Assembly: GCA_049317345.1 (NCBI GenBank)
Contig: JBMOIL010000099.1
Span: 1-9,006 of the forward strand
DNA: 9,006 nucleotides
Reading direction: 5' to 3'
Source: Mxb001 sp049317345
Lineage (GTDB): Bacteria; Actinomycetota; Actinomycetes; S36-B12
The first letter of the stretch is position 1, and each line of letters opens with the position of its first letter. A program made the position numbers and the translations under genes. Positions 1 to 8,840 of the stretch are shown here, piece by piece. The notes beneath the pieces were generated by a model. It was not told the DNA's origin. It saw only the letters and a list, made by a program, of their open reading frames with translations, and made no database searches.

Positions 1-17
1 TCCTTGCCGCCGAGCCG

Positions 18-560
18 GTGTCGGCGCCGGTGACCCAGTGGCCGATGCGGATCCTGCTCGTCCTGCTCGTGCTGGGGGTCATCGCCCTGGTCCTGCTCGG
101 GATGCGCTCGGGCTGGCTGCGTCGCGCCCGCGCTCAAGCGGATATCGCGGAGCCGCTGCTTCCTCCCGACGTGCTCGCGGATGCGACGACCAAGCCCGTC
201 GGGGGCGTCTTCCTCGGGTCAACCCAGCATGGGGACTGGCTGGACCGGATCGTCGTACACGACCTCGGCGTGCGCAGTCGGGCGACGGCTGAGGTCGGAC
301 CCGCGGGGGTCGCCGTGCGTCGTGAAGGCGCCCGCGATGTCTTCATCCCTGGCGAGTGCGTGCGCGGCGCGGGGATGGCCCGCGGCATCGCGGGCAAGGC
401 CTACGAGCGCGATGGGGTCCTCATCGTCACCTGGGACCTGGGTGGCAGGCTTGTGGACACCGGCTTCCGGGCCGATGTCGCCGAAGAGCAGCTGGCCCTC
501 CGCGACGCGATCCTCGGCCTCATGGCTGACCAGGGACGAGCAGGAGAGGGGATCCGATGA
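18..560 (+). CDS. Single-pass membrane protein with PH-like domain (pyr operon conserved protein, Rv1382-like)
   Basis: The N-terminal region has one hydrophobic segment (about residues 12-29, ILLVLLVLGVIALVLLGM) followed by an arginine-rich stretch (RSGWLRRARAQ). The positive-inside rule therefore puts the C-terminal domain in the cytoplasm. The rest contains GDWLDRIVVHDLGVRS, a DVFIP segment and VTWDLGGRLVDTGFR. These are the hallmarks of a small PH-like protein found between pyrC and carA in many actinobacteria, such as M. tuberculosis Rv1382. Some relatives are labelled 'transporter', but a single helix does not support transport, and the function is unknown. GTG18, GTG30 and ATG45 are all possible starts. 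None has a good ribosome binding site, and the frame stays open to the window edge, so the true start may lie upstream. ATG45 would begin just before the membrane helix. The stop overlaps the carA start by 4 bases (ATGA). Family is fairly sure; start and role are not. Confidence 0.75.
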   Translation: MSAPVTQWPMRILLVLLVLGVIALVLLGMRSGWLRRARAQADIAEPLLPPDVLADATTKPVGGVFLGSTQHGDWLDRIVVHDLGVRSRATAEVGPAGVAVRREGARDVFIPGECVRGAGMARGIAGKAYERDGVLIVTWDLGGRLVDTGFRADVAEEQLALRDAILGLMADQGRAGEGIR

Positions 561-1673
561 CATCGCCTGCTGTCCTCGTACTCGAAGACGGCCGCATCTT
601 CCGCGGCCAGTCCTTCGGTGCCGTGGGCGAGACACTCGGAGAGGCGGTCTTCTCCACGGGGATGACCGGCTATCAGGAGACCCTCACGGATCCGTCCTAC
701 CGCGGCCAGATCGTCGTCATGACCTCACCGCACGTGGGCAACACCGGCATGAACGACGAGGATCCCGAGTCGCGTCGCATCTGGGTCTCGGGCTACGTCG
801 TGCGCGACCCCTCGCCCGTCGCCTCCAACTGGAGGGCGAGCCGCAGCCTGGAGGACGACCTCATTGCCGCCGGCGTCGTCGGCATCTGCGACATCGATAC
901 GCGCGCCCTCACGCGTCACCTGCGTGACCGCGGTGCCATGCGTGTCGGGATTTTCAGTGGTGCCTCGGCCGATGCACCGGAGGCCGACCTTGTCCAGCAC
1001 GTCCTCGCGGCACCGCCGATGGCGGGCTGCGATCTCACCGGCGATGTCACCGTGTCCGAGTCCTATGTCGTTCCGGCGATGGGCGAGGAGAGATTCGTCG
1101 TCGCGGCCGTGGACCTCGGCATCAAGTCGATGACACCGCATCGGATGGCCGAGCGTGGCATGACCGTGCACGTGCTGCCTGCAGATGTGACCGCTGAAGA
1201 ACTGCTGGCCCGCGGTCGTGACGGAGTGTTCTTCTCCAACGGCCCGGGTGATCCCGCGGTGGCGGATCACGCCGTGTCGCTCGTGCGCGCAGCGCTGGAG
1301 GCGGGCCGACCGGTGTTCGGGATCTGCTTCGGCCACCAGATGCTCGGTCGCGCACTGGGTTTCGGGACCTACAAGCTGCGCTTCGGGCATCGCGGCATCA
1401 ACCAGCCGGTCCAGGACCTCGCGACAGGCCGCGTCGCCGTCACGGCGCATAACCACGGCTTCGCCGTCGACGCGCCCGTCGGCGAGATCATCGACACGCC
1501 GTTCGGCCGGGTCGAGGTCAGCCACGTCTGCCTCAACGACGGCGTGGTCGAGGGTCTGCGCTGCCTCGATGTCCCGGCGTTCAGCGTGCAGTACCACCCC
1601 GAAGCGGCAGCGGGACCACACGATGCCGCGGACCTCTTCGACACCTTCGCCGCGTTAATGTCGGAGCGCGCTC

Positions 1674-1681
<8 letters not shown>
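557..1681 (+). CDS. carA: Carbamoyl-phosphate synthase small (glutaminase) subunit
   Basis: This 374-residue protein hydrolyses glutamine and passes ammonia to CarB for carbamoyl phosphate synthesis, feeding both pyrimidine and arginine pathways in the cytoplasm. The N-terminal CarA domain contains FSTGMTGYQETLTDPSY (about 32-48). The C-terminal class I glutamine amidotransferase domain has SNGPGDP (227-233), the nucleophile elbow GICFGHQ with Cys257, HRGINQPV (278-285), and the QYHPEA motif with His347 and Glu349. The Cys-His-Glu triad is therefore complete. Length is typical of bacterial CarA. The start has a purine-rich Shine-Dalgarno sequence at 542-551 and overlaps the preceding stop by 4 bases. 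The gene end overlaps carB by 8 bases (ATGCCTAG). Leu367 uses a TTA codon (1655-1657), rare in DNA this GC-rich. The identification is firm. Confidence 0.98.
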
Positions 1682-4984
<3,303 letters not shown>

Positions 4985-4985
<1 letters not shown>

Positions 4986-5848
4986 TGCCCGTGCAGGTCA
5001 GGGGCGAGGTCGTGTCGGTACGCCGTGCCGGTCTCTACCACGTGCTCACCGTGACAGCGCCCGGCGTGCCCGAGCTGGCTCGCCCCGGCAATTTCGCCAC
5101 CCTCGGGATCGGCGATCTCGACTCGAGCGGGCTGATCCTGCGCCGGGCCTTCTCCATTCACGGTGTCCAGTCGCGCGGGATCTACGGCGGCACGATCGAC
5201 CTCGTCATCGCCGATGCCGGCCCGGGCACGCACTGGCTCACCCAGCGGCGCAGGGGTGATGTGCTCGACATCGTGGCCCCACTCGGGCGTCCCTTCGCGC
5301 TCCCGCGCGATCCGGTGTCTTGCCTTCTCGTCGGCGGAGGCTACGGCGCGGCTCCGCTCGTCTTCCTCGCCGAGCACCTGCGCGAGCGCGGTTGCCGAGT
5401 CGATGTCGTCCTTGGGGCATCCACCGAGGAGAAGCTCTTCGGTGTCCTCGAAGCCAAGCGCATCGCCTCGACCGTGACGATCACCACCGACGACGGATCG
5501 CTCGGAGAGGCGGGCCTGGTCACCGACCACCTGCGCGCCGCCATCGATCGCGCCGCCACGGACGTGGTCTACGCCTGCGGGCCCATGGGGATGCTGGCGG
5601 CCGTCGCCGACATCGCGTCGCAGGCAGGCATCTACAGCCAGTGCGCCGTCGAGGAGTCCATGGCTTGCGGGATCGGCGTATGCATGACGTGCGTGCTCCC
5701 CGTCATCGGCGATGACGGCATCACGCGCATGCTGCGCTCCTGTGTCGAGGGACCCGTCTTCCGCGGCGACCGCGTGCGCTGGCAGGAGGTCGGCACTATT
5801 CCCCCCGACACCCTCGGAGCGCCCGTCATCGAGGGGAGGGACCGATGA
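4985..5848 (+). CDS. pyrK: Dihydroorotate dehydrogenase electron-transfer subunit (FAD, 2Fe-2S)
   Basis: PyrK carries electrons from the FMN subunit PyrD (class 1B) to NAD+. The 287-residue protein has an FAD-binding beta-barrel with RRAFSIHG (about 53-60) and GPGTHWL (79-85). Next comes a nucleotide-binding domain with GGGYGAAPL (117-125) and YACGPMGM (196-203). The C-terminal iron-sulfur module has Cys228, Cys233, Cys236 and Cys253 in ESMACGIGVCMTC and RSCVEGPVF. All four 2Fe-2S ligands are present, with C-x4-C-x2-C-x16-C spacing. GGGAGG (4973-4978) lies 6 bases before the ATG, which overlaps the carB stop by one base. The stop overlaps pyrD by four bases (ATGA), as expected for subunits of one complex. 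The ESMACGIG motif and adjacency to class 1B pyrD separate it from other ferredoxin-reductase-like proteins. Confidence 0.96.
5831..5840 (+). promoter_or_regulatory. Strong ribosome binding site that fixes the pyrD start
   Basis: The purine run GAGGGGAGGG ends 4 bases before ATG5845. It supports the longer PyrD start over ATG5902 (Met20), which would give a protein closer to the usual family length but has no Shine-Dalgarno sequence before it. Confidence 0.7.
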
Positions 5849-6873
5849 CCCGAGCCGTGGTGCGCCACGGGACATCCGCCGCCGCGGTGCCCAGCATCGA
5901 TATGTCGACACGCCTGGGTTCCGTGGGGCTGCCGAGCCCGGTCCTCACCGCTTCCGGATGCGCGGCCTCCGGGCGTGAGCTCGACCAGTTCTTCGACATC
6001 ACGTCCATCGGTGCTGTCGTGACCAAGAGCATCATGCTCGAGCCCCGCTCCGGTCGTGCGACCCCGCGCATGGCTGAGACCCCGAGCGGCATGCTCAATT
6101 CCATCGGGCTCCAGGGCCCGGGCATCCACTCCTTCCTCGAGACTGACCTCGCATGGTTGCGGGAGCGTGGCGCGCGAGTGATCGTCTCGATCGCGGGCGG
6201 CACGACGCAGGAGTACGAGGAGCTCGCGAAGATCCTGCGCGACCACGGGGGCTTCGATGCGCTCGAGGTCAACATCTCCTGTCCCAATGTGGCCGATCGC
6301 GGTCAGGTCTTCGCCTGTCGAGCCGACTCGGCGGCAGCGGTCATCGGGGGAGTGCGCCGCTCGACCGACCCGAGCATCCCGGTGTTCGCCAAGCTCTCTC
6401 CTGACGTCACCGACATCGGCACGATCGCCCTGGCGTGCGTGCGCGCGGGGGCGGACGGACTCTCCCTCATCAACACCACTCTGGGCATGGTGATCGACGT
6501 CGACACCATGCGCCCCGCGCTCGCTGGTGTCACCGGTGGCCTCTCCGGACCTGCGATCCGGCCCATCGCCGTGCGGTGCGTGTGGCAGGTGCGTGACGTC
6601 CTGCCTGAGGTGCCCCTCATCGGGATGGGCGGCATCCGCAACGGTGCCGACGCCTTCGAATTCATCCTGGCTGGCGCTGATGCCGTCTCTGTCGGCACGG
6701 TCGTCTTCAACGATCCGTCCGCGCCGGCGCGCGTGCATGCCGAATTGGCGGCACTCGCGGCCGACCGCGGCTTCTCGCGCCTGCGCGACGCGGTGTCCCA
6801 TGCCCATCGCGAGCCGGATGCTGTGGCGGAGGACGCCGAAGACGATGACCTCTCGCTCCCGGAGTGGGTGTGA
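5845..6873 (+). CDS. pyrD: Dihydroorotate dehydrogenase, class 1B catalytic subunit
   Basis: This FMN enzyme oxidises dihydroorotate to orotate and is expected to act with PyrK using NAD+. Visible landmarks are ASGCAASGRE (about 36-45), TKSIMLEPR with Lys61, GMLNSIGLQGPG (83-93), EVNISCPNV with the catalytic base Cys146, AKLSPDV (182-188), and the INTTLGM segment (209-215). GGLSGPAIRP (231-240) and the phosphate-binding MGGIRNG and SVGT motifs near the C-terminus follow. A catalytic cysteine rather than serine, together with the adjacent pyrK, places it in class 1B. At 342 residues it is longer than the usual roughly 300-310. There are about 18 extra residues at the N-terminus and an acidic tail (AEDAEDDDLSLPEWV) at the end. 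The start overlaps the pyrK stop by 4 bases. Confidence 0.96.
   Translation: MTRAVVRHGTSAAAVPSIDMSTRLGSVGLPSPVLTASGCAASGRELDQFFDITSIGAVVTKSIMLEPRSGRATPRMAETPSGMLNSIGLQGPGIHSFLETDLAWLRERGARVIVSIAGGTTQEYEELAKILRDHGGFDALEVNISCPNVADRGQVFACRADSAAAVIGGVRRSTDPSIPVFAKLSPDVTDIGTIALACVRAGADGLSLINTTLGMVIDVDTMRPALAGVTGGLSGPAIRPIAVRCVWQVRDVLPEVPLIGMGGIRNGADAFEFILAGADAVSVGTVVFNDPSAPARVHAELAALAADRGFSRLRDAVSHAHREPDAVAEDAEDDDLSLPEWV
6861..6864 (+). promoter_or_regulatory. Ribosome binding site that decides the pyrF start
   Basis: GGAG lies 5 bases before GTG6870. A second in-frame GTG at 6864 overlaps this GGAG and has no purine-rich site of its own, so GTG6870 is preferred. That choice also gives a 4-base overlap (GTGA) with the pyrD stop, like the other junctions here. 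Confidence 0.6.
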
Positions 6874-7577
6874 GTCGCGCCCCTATCGCGGTCGCCCTCG
6901 ACGCTCCTGACCTCGCCACCCTGGGCGCCTGGGCAGGTGCTGTCGCGCCGTATGTGAGCACGTTGAAGGTGGGCCTGGAGACCTATGTGCGCGACGGTCG
7001 TCGCGCGGTCGAGGCGGCTCGCGCCGCAGCACCCGGATGCGCGCTCTTCCTCGATCTGAAACTGCACGACATTCCCGCCACGGTGTCGGGCGCTGCGCGC
7101 GCCCTGGCCGACCTCACGCCGGACTTCCTCACGGTGCACGCATCCGGCGGTCCCGCGATGGTCGCAGCGGCCGCAGACGCCCTACCCGAGACCCGCATCG
7201 TCGCCGTCACCGTGCTCACATCGTTGACGACGCAGGACTTGCGCGATCTCGACCTCCTCGGACCGGGAGTGGCATCCGCGGGTGAGTTGGCGGTGCGCCT
7301 CGCGGTGGCAGCCGTGGACGCGGGCGCTCGTGCTGTGGTGTGCTCCGCCGAGGAGGTGGGTGAGGTCCGTGCGGCCCTCGAGGGGCGCGACGTCATCCTC
7401 ATCACCCCGGGCGTGCGACCCGCGGGATCCGATGTCGGAGACCAGCGTCGGGTGGCGACCCCACGTGAGGCCGTGGAGCGGGGCGCCGACCTGCTCGTCA
7501 TCGGCCGGCCGATCACGGGGGCGGCCGATGTGTCGGCTGCTGCCGCGGCGATCGCCCGGGACCTCGGCTATGGCTGA
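6870..7577 (+). CDS. pyrF: Orotidine-5'-phosphate decarboxylase, type I
   Basis: PyrF decarboxylates OMP to UMP, the last step of de novo pyrimidine synthesis. From GTG6870 the protein is 235 residues, typical of the type I family. Asp11 in VALDAPD and Lys33 in TLKVG match substrate-binding positions. The catalytic DxKxxD array is intact as FLDLKLHDIP (Asp62, Lys64, Asp67). The phosphate-binding half is recognisable as TVHASGGPAM, ITPGVRP and LLVIGRPI. The short length and LDLKLHD motif indicate type I, unlike the longer type II enzyme of mycobacteria, which sits in the same operon position. The end overlaps the next gene by 8 bases (ATGGCTGA). The identity is firm; only the start choice (6864 or 6870) carries doubt. 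Confidence 0.95.
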   Translation: MSRAPIAVALDAPDLATLGAWAGAVAPYVSTLKVGLETYVRDGRRAVEAARAAAPGCALFLDLKLHDIPATVSGAARALADLTPDFLTVHASGGPAMVAAAADALPETRIVAVTVLTSLTTQDLRDLDLLGPGVASAGELAVRLAVAAVDAGARAVVCSAEEVGEVRAALEGRDVILITPGVRPAGSDVGDQRRVATPREAVERGADLLVIGRPITGAADVSAAAAAIARDLGYG

Positions 7578-8460
7578 CCGGCCCGATCTCGACGAAGACG
7601 CCCGCGCGCGCGGAAGGCAGCTCGCCCTCGAAGCCCGCAGACGCCGGGCCGACATCAAGCGGCACCTCGCCGAGGGCGGCTCGGTGCGCGACGTCATCGC
7701 CATGCGCGACGACGATCCCGCCGTCGCGCGCATGCGCGCACGCGACCTGGTGGAAGCCTGCCCCGGGATTGGGCCCACGCGTGCTACCCGCATCCTCGCG
7801 CAGTGCCACATCGCGGAGTCGCGGCGCCTGCGAGGTCTGGGGGAGCACCAGGTCACCGCACTCGTGCGCCTACTCGAAGGAGCCGGCCCCGTTCGCGGGC
7901 GCCTACTCGTGCTCTCCGGGCCTTCGGGCGTCGGCAAGTCGAGCGTCGTGGCGCGACTGCGGTCGCTGCGTCCCGATCTTGTCTTCTCCGTGTCGGCGAC
8001 CACGCGCCCACCTCGAGCCGCCGAGATCGATGGTGTCCACTATCGATTCGTCGATAGCGCCGGCTTCGAGGCGATGATCGCGCGCGGCCAACTTCTCGAG
8101 TGGGCCGAATTCGCCGGGCACCTCTACGGCACGCCCGCCGGGCCGGTCGAGGAAGCCCTTGCCGCCGGCGACGACGTACTTTTAGAGATCGAACTTCAGG
8201 GCGCCCGCCAGGTCCGCGACAGCGCCCCCGAAGCCATCCGCGTCTTCCTGGCCCCGCCGTCCTGGGAGGTCCTCGTGGAGAGATTGCAGGGTCGGCGCAC
8301 GGAGTCCCCCGAGGTGATCGAGCGACGCTTGGCGACCGCCCGCGTGGAGTTGGCCGCCGAGGGGGAGTTCGACCACACCGTCGTCAACGCCTCCGTGGAC
8401 GAGGCCGCCGAGGCCATCCTGGCCCTCATGGACCAGGCAGCGCCGGTCGCTTCCCGCTGA
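7570..8460 (+). CDS. Fusion of actinobacterial integration host factor (mIHF) with guanylate kinase
   Basis: One open frame of 296 residues carries two complete domains that are separate neighbouring genes (mihF, gmk) in other actinobacteria. Residues about 1-104 match mIHF, a nucleoid-associated DNA-binding protein. They contain a charged N-terminal helix (EARRRRADIKRHL), CPGIGPTRATRIL (64-76) and the signature RRLRGLG (85-91) of the DNA-binding region. Residues about 108-296 are guanylate kinase, which phosphorylates GMP and dGMP using ATP. The P-loop is GPSGVGKS (117-124). The GMP-binding segment is SATTRPPRAAEIDGVHYRF (142-160), followed by LLEWAE and YGTP. ELQGARQVR (208-216), RRTES in the lid and VVN (271-273) complete the domain. 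Almost no linker separates the domains. The start overlaps pyrF by 8 bases and has only a weak GGG-type binding site, so coupled translation is likely. Leu205 uses TTA. The architecture depends on the base sequence being correct at 7876-7893. Confidence 0.93.
   Translation: MADRPDLDEDARARGRQLALEARRRRADIKRHLAEGGSVRDVIAMRDDDPAVARMRARDLVEACPGIGPTRATRILAQCHIAESRRLRGLGEHQVTALVRLLEGAGPVRGRLLVLSGPSGVGKSSVVARLRSLRPDLVFSVSATTRPPRAAEIDGVHYRFVDSAGFEAMIARGQLLEWAEFAGHLYGTPAGPVEEALAAGDDVLLEIELQGARQVRDSAPEAIRVFLAPPSWEVLVERLQGRRTESPEVIERRLATARVELAAEGEFDHTVVNASVDEAAEAILALMDQAAPVASR
7876..7882 (+). promoter_or_regulatory. Shine-Dalgarno-like GAAGGAG inside the mIHF-Gmk gene, probable relic of a gmk start
   Basis: GAAGGAG lies at the exact boundary of the two domains. 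Eight bases further on is the in-frame codon GTT (7891-7893, Val108), followed by RGRLLVLSGPSGVGKS, which is how a free-standing guanylate kinase would begin. GTT is one base from GTG. The arrangement looks like a former or cryptic gmk initiation site. Nearby true start codons (GTG7864, GTG7909) are badly placed relative to it. Whether any initiation still occurs here cannot be told from sequence. Confidence 0.5.
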
Positions 8461-8468
8461 CCGGGGGG

Positions 8469-8474
8469 TAGACT
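8469..8474 (+). promoter_or_regulatory. Candidate -10 element of an rpoZ promoter
   Basis: TAGACT in the gap after the fusion gene fits the actinobacterial TAnnnT -10 pattern. No clear -35 sequence lies 16-18 bases upstream. If used, transcription would start near 8481, at the foot of the hairpin at 8483-8500. It is the only sizeable intergenic gap in the window, which makes a promoter here reasonable. Confidence 0.45.
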
Positions 8475-8482
8475 CGTTTCCC

Positions 8483-8500
8483 GGTGCGAATGCTCGCACC
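8483..8500 (+). other. Perfect 7-bp inverted repeat / RNA hairpin in the rpoZ leader
   Basis: GGTGCGA pairs with TCGCACC around the 4-base loop ATGC. No T-run follows, so it is not a standard intrinsic terminator. It lies between the candidate -10 element and the rpoZ ribosome binding site. It could be a stabilising 5' stem-loop on the rpoZ message, an RNA processing site at the gmk-rpoZ boundary, or a protein-binding palindrome. Confidence 0.55.
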
Positions 8501-8537
8501 CGTCCCATCCGCATCATCCATTGGTGAGAGGTCGACC

Positions 8538-8840
8538 ATGTCAGCGTCCGCGCGCCCCGAGGGCATCATCTACCCGCCCATCGACGACCTGCTCGCCAAG
8601 TCCGACTCCAAGTACTCCCTCGTCATCTACGCCGCCAAGCGCGCGCGCCAGATCAACGCCTACTACTCCCAGCTGGGAGAGGGCCTGCTGGAGTACGTCG
8701 GTCCGCTCGTCGAGACGCACGTGCAGGAGAAGCCCCTCTCCATCGCCATGCGCGAGATCGACGCAGGCCTGGTCACCTCCGAGCCCTACGACCCCGCCGC
8801 TGAGGTCGTGGTCGCGGTCGTGGAGGAGGAACTGACCTGA
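8538..8840 (+). CDS. rpoZ: RNA polymerase omega subunit
   Basis: This 100-residue small subunit of RNA polymerase helps fold and hold the beta' subunit. The actinobacterial omega pattern is clear: YPPIDDLLAKSDSKYSLV (12-29), the conserved AAKRARQINAYY (32-43), and KPLSIAMREIDAGLV (65-79). The C-terminus is acidic. GAGAGG (8526-8531) lies 6 bases before ATG8538, which fixes the start. A GTG at 8484 in the same frame would add 18 unrelated residues encoded by the hairpin region and was not chosen. The stop overlaps the proposed CTG start of coaBC by 4 bases. The rpoZ-coaBC order after gmk is standard in actinobacteria. Confidence 0.97.
   Translation: MSASARPEGIIYPPIDDLLAKSDSKYSLVIYAAKRARQINAYYSQLGEGLLEYVGPLVETHVQEKPLSIAMREIDAGLVTSEPYDPAAEVVVAVVEEELT
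8822..8830 (+). promoter_or_regulatory. Strong ribosome binding site for coaBC
   Basis: GGAGGAGGA lies inside the end of rpoZ, 6 bases before CTG8837. No ATG, GTG or TTG in the coaBC frame is available near it, so it supports initiation at CTG. Confidence 0.7.

Noticed and set aside
1..33. Tail of an upstream gene such as pyrC ending at TGA31-33
   Set aside because: The ten residues before this TGA (SLPPSRCRRR) do not resemble a dihydroorotase end, and too little sequence is present to support a call, although pyrC upstream is expected from synteny.
7282..7569. Extension of the fusion gene frame upstream to 7282
   Set aside because: It would overlap almost the last 300 bases of pyrF in another frame, and the extra residues are low-complexity shadow translation. 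ATG7570 begins the mIHF domain.
7864..7911. Separate internal gmk start at GTG7864 or GTG7909
   Set aside because: GTG7864 precedes GAAGGAG and falls in the last mIHF helix; GTG7909 is 26 bases past GAAGGAG and would cut into the first strand of the kinase. Neither makes a convincing independent gene.
8483..8500. Hairpin as an intrinsic terminator for the pyr operon
   Set aside because: No T-rich run follows the stem; the next bases are C-rich.
8484..8537. Upstream GTG start for rpoZ at 8484
   Set aside because: The added residues do not resemble omega, fall in the hairpin region and have no ribosome binding site, while ATG8538 has GAGAGG 6 bases upstream.
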